NCBI GenBank assembly: GCA_015065685.1
Contig: SVPU01000001.1
Coordinates: 62,001-126,000 of the forward strand
DNA: 64,000 nt
Origin: Oscillospiraceae bacterium
GTDB taxonomy: Bacteria; Bacillota; Clostridia; Oscillospirales; Acutalibacteraceae
Direction: 5' to 3'
The translations under genes were made by a program, and so were the position numbers. The notes below the pieces were generated by a model. The model did no database searches. It was given only the letters and a program-made list of their open reading frames with translations, and had not been told where the DNA came from. How positions within the stretch are numbered: position 1 is the first letter of the stretch; every line of letters begins with the position of its first letter. This document shows positions 50,916 through 58,512 of this stretch, piece after piece.

Positions 50916-52268
50916 ATGTTTAAATCTGAGTATTTACAAAGAGTATATGCTTCGGTAGAAGCTAGAAATCCCGGTGAGCCTGAATTTTTGCAGGCAGTAC
51001 GCGATGTGCTTGAATCCTTAGAGCCGGTTGTTATGCAGGACAGTAAGTTCGAGAAGAACGGCGTTATTGAGCGTATGGTTGAGCCCGAGCGTATGATTAC
51101 ATTCCGCGTTTCTTGGGTAGATGATAACGGAACGGTTCAGGTTAACCGTGGCTTTAGAGTTCAGTTCAACTCTGCTATCGGACCTTACAAGGGCGGTCTT
51201 CGTTTCCATCCTTCTGTTAACGCTTCTATTATGAAGTTCTTGGGCTTTGAGCAGACCTTTAAAAACAGCCTTACAGGTCTTCCTATGGGCGGCGGTAAAG
51301 GCGGTTCAGACTTTGACCCCAGAGGCCGCAGCGACGGTGAGATTATGCGTTTCTGCCAGAGCTTTATGACCGAGCTTTCAAAGCACATTGGTGCTGATAC
51401 TGACGTTCCCGCAGGTGATATCGGTGTTGGTGCTCGTGAAATCGGTTACCTTTACGGTCAGTATAAGAGACTTCGCAACGAATTCACAGGTGTTCTTACA
51501 GGTAAAGGCCGTTCATACGGCGGCTCACTCATTCGCCCTGAGGCTACAGGCTTTGGCGCAGTTTACTATGCAGTTGAAATGCTTAAGACCTTTGGTGAGG
51601 ATGTAAAGGGCAAGACCTTTGCTGTTTCAGGCTTCGGTAACGTTGCTTGGGGTACAGTTAAAAAGGTTAACGAATTAGGCGGTAAGGTTGTTACTATTTC
51701 TGGTCCTGACGGTTACATATATGATGAGGATGGCATCTGCACAGAAGAGAAGATTAATTTCTTGCTCGAGATGCGCGCTTCGGGTCATGATAAGGTTAAA
51801 GATTATGCCGATAAGTTCGGTGTTCCTTATTTCGAGGGCAAGCGTCCTTGGGAGGTTAAGGTTGATGTTGTTATGCCTTGCGCTACTCAGAACGAGGTTG
51901 GTCTCGAAGATGCTAAGAACATTGTGGCAAACGGCGTTAAATATTATGTTGAGGTTGCAAATATGCCCACCACCGATGAGGCTGTTGCTTACCTTAAGGC
52001 TAATAAGGTTGTTATTGCACCTTCAAAGGCGGTTAACGCAGGCGGCGTTGCAGTTTCGGGTCTTGAGATGAGTCAGAACTCAATGCGCTACAGCTGGACC
52101 GCTGAAGAGGTTGATGCTAAGCTTCATCAGATTATGGCTGACATTTACAAGAACTCTTGGGATGCTGCAAAGAAATACGGTATGGAAGGCGACCTTATTG
52201 CAGGTGCTAACATCGCAGGCTTTGAAAAGGTTGCAGATGCTATGATTGCACAGGGCGTGGCTTATTAA
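50916..52268 (+). CDS. gdhA: NADP-type glutamate dehydrogenase
   Basis: Catalyses reductive amination of 2-oxoglutarate with ammonium. ATG 50916 follows GGAGG 8 bases upstream; a TTG at 50901 is also open. The 450 residues are the usual length of the hexameric NADP type: PMGGGKGGSDFDPRGRSDGE (substrate-binding Lys), TDVPAGDIGVGAREIGY, KTFAVSGFGNVAWG (nucleotide loop) and PSKAVNAGGVAVSGLE. Codon use is GC-rich and biased, typical of a highly expressed gene. Single-gene unit with its own terminator. Confidence 0.97.
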   Translation: MFKSEYLQRVYASVEARNPGEPEFLQAVRDVLESLEPVVMQDSKFEKNGVIERMVEPERMITFRVSWVDDNGTVQVNRGFRVQFNSAIGPYKGGLRFHPSVNASIMKFLGFEQTFKNSLTGLPMGGGKGGSDFDPRGRSDGEIMRFCQSFMTELSKHIGADTDVPAGDIGVGAREIGYLYGQYKRLRNEFTGVLTGKGRSYGGSLIRPEATGFGAVYYAVEMLKTFGEDVKGKTFAVSGFGNVAWGTVKKVNELGGKVVTISGPDGYIYDEDGICTEEKINFLLEMRASGHDKVKDYADKFGVPYFEGKRPWEVKVDVVMPCATQNEVGLEDAKNIVANGVKYYVEVANMPTTDEAVAYLKANKVVIAPSKAVNAGGVAVSGLEMSQNSMRYSWTAEEVDAKLHQIMADIYKNSWDAAKKYGMEGDLIAGANIAGFEKVADAMIAQGVAY

Positions 52269-52280
52269 TTAAATCATAAC

Positions 52281-52314
52281 AAAAAGCAGAGGTGAATTTC
52301 ACCTCTGCTTTTTT
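52281..52314. terminator. Bidirectional terminator between gdhA and the GH16 gene
   Basis: A hairpin of at least 14 bp, AAAAAGCAGAGGTGAA and TTCACCTCTGCTTTTT, with T-runs on both sides. Confidence 0.9.
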
Positions 52315-52321
52315 GTTTAAA

Positions 52322-54196
52322 TTATTTTTGTTTGTAAATTCTTATCCAATCAACTTCCATTGCGCAGCCATCGGCTTTATCGGTAATTTTACCTGCCCAG
52401 TTAAGCACTGCGGTAGAAAATCTCGGAACAACCTCGCTGTGAGCACCCACATTAGCCTTTCGGCTTATTTCCTTGCCATCAAAATAAAATATCAGTTCAT
52501 TTTCGTTCCACTCAAGCCCGTAGGTATGAAAATCGGCTGAAAGATTATAATCAGAAATGAACTTTTCGCTATATTGAATGCCACCTGCGTGGAGATTGGT
52601 GTTTACTGTATTGGGATAATGACCTTCGACGATATCAATTTCAAAGCTGTGGTTGGTTGCTATCATCCAAAAGGCGTTATTAAGACCTGCGGCGGCATTT
52701 ATTTTTATGCTTGCCTCCCAATAGCCGTATTTTTGCTTGAACATCTTGGGGTTGGTATAAACACTGCCTGTTGTCCAGTCGCGGTCGGGGGCGGCGGCAA
52801 CCTTTTCCTTTTTGGTGAGCAGTCTCAACTTTCCATCTTTGACCTCACCGTTTTCGAGCCATCTTGAGCTTAAAATATGACCCGGAACACCTCTTTCGCA
52901 CAGCCACAAATCATAGTTATAACCGCCACTGAACTCATCGTGGAAGGAAAGCTTCCATTTGGAAGCATCAACTCCGTTTGATACAAATTTCACATAGAAA
53001 TTTTTAAGCAAAACACAAGCTTCTGCACGTGTGAGAACGTGAGACTTGCTACTCAAAAATTCTTGATTTGTTATAACGCCGATATTCTTTAAGAATGTGA
53101 AGCTGTCGCTGCTTTTGGATTCAAGCCACTCGAGATTTTTATTGCTTGCACCTATGGAATTGTATAAAAGGTCAACGGCACTGCCAACCGTGAGCGTTGC
53201 ACCGCTTTTGTTGTGCTTTTGTCCCGTAAGGGAATTAAGCCAACTGCAAAAATCGTTTGCTGTTATATTTTTATCGGGGTTGAAATTATTTCCTTCAATG
53301 TTAATGGCGCTAAGCTGAAAAATATAATATGCTTCATAAGAATATTTGTGGTTTGTTAAATCAATAAAGGTCTTCATGGTTTTATCTTCAACGCCGTTGT
53401 TACCGTTTTTGGCGGGTCCTAAGAAGATGTTTTGCCAAACAGTGCCATCGCCTGCGCTGTTAAGGATTTCGAAACAAATTGTCGATGCTCTCACATTTCC
53501 GTTGCTGCCAATGCGCTTTAAAACAACATATTCATCAAAATTTCCACAAAAATCGAAGGTGCCCAAGGTAAACCAAGAGGGCTCATCGAGATAATTTGTG
53601 CTATTTAAATCTATTCTTGCGATTTTACCGTTGTGATGAACTTCGTAATAGATATTTTTATTGAGTGTGGTTTCTTTAGATGGTATATAGGCCGAAATTC
53701 TAACCTTACCGTAGGATGAAATTTGCGGGTTATATGTTGCGGTGGCGCTTGCGTCGCCGCTTGTCCACATACTTTCGGGATAGGATAGCATAGGACCTTG
53801 AAAGGCAGAGCTGTAATTCCAATCACCGCTATATGTGAATTTCCCGTAATATTTGTCAGGTATTTTAGAAAAAGCCATAAACTGATTGTTAAGATCCTTA
53901 GATAAAAATGCAGGGGAGGAGTTTGTGTAACCCTTAACAGTATAGGTTTCTTTTGAAGTGGATTGCGCTGAGCTCGAACTATCGGTTTGTTGATTTGTGG
54001 TGTCTTTACCCGATTCATTTGAGGAAGACACAACCGAAGTGTTATCACCCGAAATATAGCTATCAAATTTTGAATTCACATTTTCATTCATAGAAGAGCC
54101 CTCCGAAGTAGTTTGTGATGAATCGTTTTTCCTACAGGAAGCAAAACAACCCAAAAAGATGAATAAGCAAAGAAATAAGGCTATTATTTTTTTCAC
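52322..54196 (-). CDS. Lipoprotein with GH16 glucanase domain
   Basis: A 624-residue secreted enzyme. N-terminal signal with lipobox FASC, then a Ser/Thr-rich linker to about residue 85, a carbohydrate-binding-type beta domain (about 90-270), a region with repeat-like FxD...L-R-A-E segments resembling S-layer homology modules (about 275-390), and GH16 at the C-terminus (about 395-624). The catalytic ExDxxE motif is FEIDIVEG (about residues 518-524), and LHDEFSGGYNYDLW opens the domain. GH16 members act on beta-1,3/1,4-glucans, agar or carrageenan; the substrate is unresolved. A hemicellulose or laminarin role is plausible. Confidence 0.85.
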   Translation of the reverse strand: MKKIIALFLCLFIFLGCFASCRKNDSSQTTSEGSSMNENVNSKFDSYISGDNTSVVSSSNESGKDTTNQQTDSSSSAQSTSKETYTVKGYTNSSPAFLSKDLNNQFMAFSKIPDKYYGKFTYSGDWNYSSAFQGPMLSYPESMWTSGDASATATYNPQISSYGKVRISAYIPSKETTLNKNIYYEVHHNGKIARIDLNSTNYLDEPSWFTLGTFDFCGNFDEYVVLKRIGSNGNVRASTICFEILNSAGDGTVWQNIFLGPAKNGNNGVEDKTMKTFIDLTNHKYSYEAYYIFQLSAINIEGNNFNPDKNITANDFCSWLNSLTGQKHNKSGATLTVGSAVDLLYNSIGASNKNLEWLESKSSDSFTFLKNIGVITNQEFLSSKSHVLTRAEACVLLKNFYVKFVSNGVDASKWKLSFHDEFSGGYNYDLWLCERGVPGHILSSRWLENGEVKDGKLRLLTKKEKVAAAPDRDWTTGSVYTNPKMFKQKYGYWEASIKINAAAGLNNAFWMIATNHSFEIDIVEGHYPNTVNTNLHAGGIQYSEKFISDYNLSADFHTYGLEWNENELIFYFDGKEISRKANVGAHSEVVPRFSTAVLNWAGKITDKADGCAMEVDWIRIYKQK

Positions 54197-54327
54197 AGAA
54201 TTATCTCCCTTTAAAAATCCTTATTTAATTTTATGATTTGATAATAACACGCTTTATTTAATATAGTCAATGCTTCCGGATACAAATGCAACAAAATCAA
54301 AGTAAGTGTTGATAAAATTTAAATTTA

Positions 54328-54378
54328 TAAAAAAGAAAAACCTGAAACACCCTAAAGGGTATCTCAGGTTTTTGGTGA
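54328..54378. repeat. Repeat A, copy 1 (hairpin terminator + GGTGA)
   Basis: 51 bases identical to 54757-54807. The core is the stem AAAAACCTGA/TCAGGTTTTT with an inner CACCC/GGGT stem. Read on the minus strand it is an intrinsic terminator directly after unit 3. Confidence 0.9.
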
Positions 54379-54549
54379 ATCAGTGAAGAAACATCGTGAT
54401 TTTTAGATAAGGGGATACTCTGCGCCACTTGATTTTTCGACTGTTCCGAACAGTTACGAAAAATCTTCGTTGCTCGAGACTTCACAGTCCCGAAAGGCTA
54501 TCGCGCCTTTCGGGCTGCTTCGACGAACCCCACGGGGTTCTCATCCCTC
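54373..54549 (-). repeat. Structured tRNA-tailed unit 3 (most diverged)
   Basis: About 177 bases on the minus strand, ending GATTCACCA just before terminator A. It keeps the outer GAGGGAT/ATCCCCT pairing and long hairpins (CCCGAAAGGC/GCCTTTCGGG at 54489-54514; GATTTTTCG/CGAAAAATC at 54431-54465), but the sequences and order differ from units 1 and 2. Confidence 0.55.
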
Positions 54550-54614
54550 AAATTCATAAAAATTAAGAAACCGACCAAAAGGTCGGTTTCTTAATTTGGT
54601 GATCCATCGGGGAT
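54550..54614. repeat. Repeat B, copy 1 (hairpin terminator + tRNA 3' end)
   Basis: 65 bases matching 54955-55019 with three substitutions. It holds the terminator AAACCGACC-AAAA-GGTCGGTTT and the tRNA-Lys 3' end (minus: ATCCCCGATGGATCACCA). Confidence 0.9.
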
Positions 54615-54755
54615 AAATCCGCTTGCGCGTATTCCTTGCTTGACGACCCAACGCTTTGCGTTCGGTACCCGTCTGCGCACCAAAAAGCTAAAAAACTTGC
54701 CACAGGCAAATTTTTCTTAACGCTTTTTGCCCTCTCAGGCTTCGAATCCCCGATG
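54597..54755 (-). ncRNA. Structured tRNA-tailed unit 2
   Basis: A 159-base unit bounded by CATCGGGGAT and ATCCCCGATG (10-bp perfect terminal pairing), then GATCACCA as in tRNA-Lys. Inside on the minus strand are a CCUGAGAGG hairpin, an 11-bp stem with a 3-base loop (54691-54715, one G-U) and CCGAACGC-AAA-GCGUUGGG (54647-54665). The hairpin order, stem lengths and loops match unit 1 with different bases, so a conserved RNA fold is likely. Confidence 0.55.
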
Positions 54756-54756
54756 T

Positions 54757-54807
54757 TAAAAAAGAAAAACCTGAAACACCCTAAAGGGTATCTCAGGTTT
54801 TTGGTGA
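54757..54807. repeat. Repeat A, copy 2
   Basis: Identical to 54328-54378 for 51 bases; the minus-strand terminator after unit 1. Confidence 0.9.
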
Positions 54808-54952
54808 TCCATCGGGGATAAAGTCGCTTCGCGCCTTTCGTCCTCGGCGACCGTTCGCCTTGCGAACAGTACCCGCCTCACACTTCGTCGCTAAAAACAG
54901 TTCACCGAACTGTTTTTTAAACGTTCCTCACCCTCTCAGGGTTCGAATCCCC
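54802..54952 (-). ncRNA. Structured tRNA-tailed unit 1
   Basis: A ~151-base unit starting GGGGATTCGAACCC (the reverse complement of the tRNA-Lys T-arm) and ending ATCCCCGATGGATCACCA (the tRNA 3' end). Minus-strand hairpins: CCCUGAGAGGG, AAAAACAGUUC-class 11-bp stem with a 3-base loop (54893-54917), and CUGUUCGC-AAG-GCGAACGG (54851-54869), whose U-G pair would be A-C on the other strand. The terminator is repeat A. Confidence 0.55.
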
Positions 54953-54954
54953 TT

Positions 54955-55019
54955 AAATTCATAGAAATTAAAAAACCGACCAAAAGGTCGGTTTCCTAAT
55001 TTGGTGATCCATCGGGGAT
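54955..55019. repeat. Repeat B, copy 2 (tRNA-Lys 3' end and terminator)
   Basis: The tRNA-Lys terminator plus the 3' 18 bases of the gene; 62 of 65 bases equal 54550-54614. Confidence 0.9.
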
Positions 55020-55077
55020 TCGAACCCCGGACACCTTGATTAAAAGTCAAGTGCTCTGCCAACTGAGCTAATGAATC
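55002..55077 (-). tRNA. tRNA-Lys (anticodon TTT)
   Basis: A 76-base cloverleaf including an encoded CCA: acceptor GATTCAT/ATGGATC (one T-G pair), D-arm GCTCAGTTGGCAGAGC, anticodon stem CTTGA/TCAAG with loop CTTTTAA, T-arm CGGGG-TTCGAAT-CCCCG. The anticodon TTT reads lysine codons AAA and AAG. A consensus promoter lies upstream and terminator B follows. Confidence 0.97.
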
Positions 55078-55094
55078 AAAAAATCAGCCTAACT

Positions 55095-55123
55095 ATTATA
55101 TCAATAGGTTGCTCACTTGTCAA
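55095..55123 (-). promoter_or_regulatory. Consensus sigma-A promoter of tRNA-Lys
   Basis: On the minus strand TTGACA (55123-55118), a 17-base spacer and TATAAT (55100-55095): both hexamers match consensus exactly. The transcript would begin near 55088 and could reach the downstream units by read-through. Confidence 0.92.
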
Positions 55124-55162
55124 CAAAAAATTTCATTTTTTTAAAAATAATGCATTAATGGG

Positions 55163-55564
55163 TTATGGATTGCATTTTTTGCATGGTTTGTAATTATTGG
55201 TGATAAAGTAGTTTCTGTCTTTTGAATAAAATTTGTTTTCCGCCTTCATTGAAGTGGCTGAAGAGCAATCTGCCTTGTGAAAGGTTTTGGAATTGACGTT
55301 TCCGCAGTAGGAATTTTGGGAATTGCCGTTTTGAGAAGTGCTGTTGCTGGGTGGATTAGCTGTGCCAACCTGAACCTTGTCAACAGTTATCACATCGGGT
55401 AAATCCTCGGTGGCGGGGGCTTCGGTTCTATAACCGTTTACGGTGTTATCTGTGGGGATATTAATTACAATCTCCTCGCGTTCGGGTGCAGTTTCTTTGC
55501 CATCACACGAACACAAGATAAAGCAAAACAACAACACAAATACAAAACAAACAGTCCTTTTCAA
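55163..55564 (-). CDS. Small lipoprotein with Ada-like zinc-binding domain
   Basis: A 133-residue protein with lipobox ILCSC, a disordered acidic and Ser/Asn-rich stretch, and a C-terminal module YCGNVNSKTFHKADC...YFITNNYKPCKKCNP. The last part is the Ada metal-binding-like fold (Cys/His ligands) found at the C-terminus of surface nucleases and ComEC-like hydrolases. The enzyme partner is absent, so this is an exported DNA- or metal-binding domain on its own. Function unknown. Confidence 0.75.
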   Translation of the reverse strand: MKRTVCFVFVLLFCFILCSCDGKETAPEREEIVINIPTDNTVNGYRTEAPATEDLPDVITVDKVQVGTANPPSNSTSQNGNSQNSYCGNVNSKTFHKADCSSATSMKAENKFYSKDRNYFITNNYKPCKKCNP

Positions 55565-55602
55565 ATCCTACCCACCTCACAAATTTTTTTCTTACAATAA
55601 AG

Positions 55603-55772
55603 TATAATGAGTGTAGTTAGTCGAAACGCTCAAAAAGCGTTTCGCTAAGCCACTTTTCAAGTGGCTTTGGCAAAATTAAATTACAATATTTAATTTTGCA
55701 CAACACTCATTTCAATGAATTCGCAGTCGAAATAAGGCGTTGCCATATTTCAACACCCACATAGGCATTATA
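55603..55772. repeat. Cloverleaf-like multi-hairpin element
   Basis: A ~170-base intergenic element. The outer stem AATGAGTGT/ACACTCATT (55606-55614, 55703-55711) encloses three perfect hairpins: CGAAACGC/GCGTTTCG (55622-55644), AGCCACTT/AAGTGGCT (55648-55666) and GCAAAATTAAAT/ATTTAATTTTGC (55670-55699). Possible terminal repeats TATAATG/CATTATA lie at 55603 and 55766. It reads as a miniature repeat element or a structured RNA. The rest of the 350-base gap holds the phoH promoter. Confidence 0.6.
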
Positions 55773-55835
55773 ACAAAACGGGATTAAAATTTCAATCTTT
55801 TGAATAAAAACATTGGAATAAACACGGTTTTATTA

Positions 55836-55864
55836 TTGAATAATTTCGCGGTGTATGATATAAT
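55836..55864 (+). promoter_or_regulatory. Sigma-A promoter of the phoH operon
   Basis: TTGAAT (55836-55841), a 17-base spacer and TATAAT (55859-55864), about 52 bases before the phoH TTG start. Confidence 0.78.
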
Positions 55865-55915
55865 AAAAGATAATAATTTAAAGATAAAAATTGTTGCTTT
55901 GGAGGAAGACTTGTT

Positions 55916-56875
55916 TTGTTCGAGCAAACTGTTGAGATTGAGCGCATTGACTATATGACCGAGCTGTTCGGAAATTTTGATGAAAATATCAAGCAGATAG
56001 AAAAGAAACATAATGTTTCAATCACATCACATTCGAATTGTATAAAAATAAAGGGCGAAGAAACGGCAGTTTTGAATGCCAAAAGAACGATTGAGGGACT
56101 GATTTCTATGTTAGGTAAAGGCGAGCACATAACCGACCAAAATATAAATTATGTCTCAAGCCTTGTGCAAGACGGCGAGGCTGACAAGCTTATGGAAGTC
56201 GTCGGGTCTGACTGTATTTGCATAACCGCAAAGGGAAAGCCTGTAAAGCCCAAAACTCTTGGCCAAAAAAATTATGTTGAGGCAATTAAAAACAACACAA
56301 TAACAATCGGTGTCGGTCCTGCAGGAACGGGAAAAACCTATCTTGCAGTAGCACTTGCCGTGAACGCCTTTAAAGCAAAACAGGTCAGCCGAATAATTTT
56401 AACAAGACCCGCGGTTGAAGCAGGGGAAAGGCTAGGCTTCTTGCCGGGCGATTTGCAACAGAAAATTGACCCCTATCTGCGACCGCTTTATGATGCGCTT
56501 TTCGATATGCTCGGTGCCGAGAATTTCCAAAAGTGTCAGGAGCGAGGGGATATAGAGGTGGCGCCTCTTGCCTATATGCGAGGCAGAACACTGGATGACA
56601 GTTTTATAATATTAGATGAAGCGCAGAACACAACCTGCGAACAAATGAAAATGTTTTTAACCCGTTTGGGCTTTAATTCCAAGGCAGTTGTAACCGGTGA
56701 TATCACCCAGATAGACCTGCCCGACGGTAAAAAATCAGGTCTTAAGGATGCAGTTCGCATTCTGAAAAATATAGACGATATTGCGATATCCCGACTAACC
56801 GGAAAGGATGTTGTAAGGCACAAGCTTGTGCAGGAAATAATAAAAGCATATGAAAGAAGTGCGGAAAAGAAATGA
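55916..56875 (+). CDS. phoH: PhoH-like ATPase
   Basis: ATPase linked to ribosome and RNA maturation with YbeY. TTG 55916 follows GGAGGA by 9 bases. The 319 residues have an N-terminal KH-like part (about 35-75), then the P-loop GPAGTGKTYLA (about 140), LTRPAVEAGERLGFLPGDL, the Walker B FIILDEAQNTT and TGDITQIDLP. The stop overlaps the ybeY start (ATGA). First gene of phoH-ybeY-era-yqzL-recO. Confidence 0.95.
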   Translation: MFEQTVEIERIDYMTELFGNFDENIKQIEKKHNVSITSHSNCIKIKGEETAVLNAKRTIEGLISMLGKGEHITDQNINYVSSLVQDGEADKLMEVVGSDCICITAKGKPVKPKTLGQKNYVEAIKNNTITIGVGPAGTGKTYLAVALAVNAFKAKQVSRIILTRPAVEAGERLGFLPGDLQQKIDPYLRPLYDALFDMLGAENFQKCQERGDIEVAPLAYMRGRTLDDSFIILDEAQNTTCEQMKMFLTRLGFNSKAVVTGDITQIDLPDGKKSGLKDAVRILKNIDDIAISRLTGKDVVRHKLVQEIIKAYERSAEKK

Positions 56876-57354
56876 GCGCAAAAGTAAACATTTATTCAAA
56901 GCAAAAAGAAATCAAACTCCCCGCCGGAACAAAGCTTCTTATCAGAAAAGCTTGTAATGCAACACTCACATTCGAGGGTTTGGAAGAGCCTTCAGAGGTT
57001 GATGTTACCCTGGTTAACGATGAAGAGATAAAGAAAATGAACTCGGAATTCAGAAGCATTGATTCTGCAACCGATGTGTTATCCTTTCCTCTTCACGAAA
57101 AGGGAAATTTCCAGAGTGATATGGGAACGGGCGTCATCATGCTGGGGGATATAGTAATCTCTGTTGAGCACGCTGTAGCACAGGCCGAGCTTTACGGCCA
57201 CGGGCTTGAGCGCGAGATTGCATTTTTAACGGTGCACTCAATGCTTCACCTTTTGGGTTATGACCATGTAAACGGCGGGCTCGAGCAAACCATAATGCGC
57301 GAAAAAGAAGAGGCAGTGCTCGATGCTTTGGGACTTGCCATAAATAAAGTTTAG
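56872..57354 (+). CDS. ybeY: rRNA maturation RNase YbeY
   Basis: Zinc endoribonuclease that processes 16S rRNA 3' ends and takes part in 70S quality control. The 160 residues include TDVLSFPL, GDIVISVEHA and the zinc-binding HSMLHLLGYDH motif. It overlaps phoH by four bases and is 12 bases from era. Confidence 0.95.
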   Translation: MSAKVNIYSKQKEIKLPAGTKLLIRKACNATLTFEGLEEPSEVDVTLVNDEEIKKMNSEFRSIDSATDVLSFPLHEKGNFQSDMGTGVIMLGDIVISVEHAVAQAELYGHGLEREIAFLTVHSMLHLLGYDHVNGGLEQTIMREKEEAVLDALGLAINKV

Positions 57355-57366
57355 TGAGAATTGAAA

Positions 57367-58287
57367 ATGAAGACAAAATCTGCTTTTATTGCTATAATCG
57401 GAAGACCTAATGTGGGAAAATCCTCACTTATGAATAAAATTTTAGGTCAGAAGGTTGCAATAGTTTCAAACAAACCCCAAACCACCCGAACAAAGATTAT
57501 GGGTGTTCACACAAAGGGGGAAACACAGCTCGTTTTTATTGACACTCCCGGTTTTCACAAGCCGAGAAATGAGCTTGATAAAAATATGAACAAGGCTGTG
57601 GCGGATGGTATGGCTGATGTTGATGCGGCGGTGCTTACCATTGAGGCGGTTACCGCATTTAAAAGCGATAATGAATCGCTCCCGCCGTCAGAGGTGCAGC
57701 TTATTGAAGAGCTTAAAAAAAGAAAAATTAAAACAGTACTTGTCATCAACAAAATAGATTTGCTTGAAGATAAGGAAAAACTGTTCGGGATAATTACCCG
57801 TTACTGCAATAATATGAGCTTTGAAGCAGTAATACCGCTTTCTGCTAAAACGGGCGACGGTGTTGAAATTTTGCTTTCGGAGCTTGATAAATTTTCAAAG
57901 CCATCTCCGCATTATTTTGCAGCAGACGATATAACCGACCAACCCGAAAAGGTTATGGTTGCCGAAATGATTCGGGAAAAGCTTCTGCTCACGCTCGATA
58001 AGGAAGTACCGCACGGAATAGCAATTGACCTTGAACGTTTTGTTGAACGCGATACAGTGTCGGGCGAGCCGATAGTTGAAATTGAAGCAACGGTTATTTG
58101 CGAAAAAGAATCTCACAAGGGAATTATAATCGGAAAAAGCGGAGCTGTGCTTAAAAAAATAGGCACAATGGCAAGAAGAGATATTGAGAGATTCTTTGGA
58201 ATTAAGGCAAATCTTAAACTCTGGGTTAAGGTTAAGGAAGATTGGCGAAATCGACAGGGTCTTATTCACACCTTTGGTCTTGACTGA
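57367..58287 (+). CDS. era: GTPase Era
   Basis: Essential GTPase that binds the 16S rRNA 3' end and helps 30S assembly. ATG 57367 has GTGAGAA 6 bases upstream; TTG 57361 is also possible. The 306 residues carry GRPNVGKSS (G1), DTPGF (G3), NKID (G4) and SAKTG (G5), then a KH domain (HKGIIIGKSGAVLKKIG). In Bacillus cdd and dgkA lie between ybeY and era; here they are absent. Confidence 0.96.
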   Translation: MKTKSAFIAIIGRPNVGKSSLMNKILGQKVAIVSNKPQTTRTKIMGVHTKGETQLVFIDTPGFHKPRNELDKNMNKAVADGMADVDAAVLTIEAVTAFKSDNESLPPSEVQLIEELKKRKIKTVLVINKIDLLEDKEKLFGIITRYCNNMSFEAVIPLSAKTGDGVEILLSELDKFSKPSPHYFAADDITDQPEKVMVAEMIREKLLLTLDKEVPHGIAIDLERFVERDTVSGEPIVEIEATVICEKESHKGIIIGKSGAVLKKIGTMARRDIERFFGIKANLKLWVKVKEDWRNRQGLIHTFGLD

Positions 58288-58347
58288 TTTTTCCTATTAT
58301 ATTTCATTCTAAAATCCACAAGATTAAATTAGAGGGAAGTGGATTTT

Positions 58348-58512
58348 ATGGAAACGGAAAATAATTGGATTCGTTTTATGAAAAGCGGCAAGGTTGCCGA
58401 TTATCTTAAATATGTTGATTCCTGTAAGGAGAAAGAATTAAGTGTCGGAATTACAAACGAGATTCACAACCGAGGGCTTGGTAATAAAAGAGATGCAGGT
58501 TGGAGAGAGTGA
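58348..58512 (+). CDS. yqzL: YqzL-like small protein overlapping recO
   Basis: 54 residues (ATG 58348, GAGGGAAG upstream). The N-terminal part (NNWIRFMKSGKVADYLKYVD) has the FxxTGxVxxYLxxKE-like pattern of YqzL, the tiny protein encoded between era and recO in Bacillus and many Firmicutes. Its position here is the same. Its C-terminal 23 codons overlap the recO start by 71 bases in another frame. Molecular function unknown. Confidence 0.7.
   Translation: METENNWIRFMKSGKVADYLKYVDSCKEKELSVGITNEIHNRGLGNKRDAGWRE

Noticed and set aside
54297..54821. Two short open frames (54297-54485 minus, 54636-54821 plus) with positively charged sequences.
   Set aside because: They fall inside the repeat units and terminators of the tRNA-Lys array, share residues because of repeat A, and have no ribosome site.
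54328..55019. Repeated hairpins at roughly 400-base spacing looked like a possible CRISPR-type array.
   Set aside because: Repeat spacing is irregular and long, spacers are structured and related to each other, and no cas genes are present.
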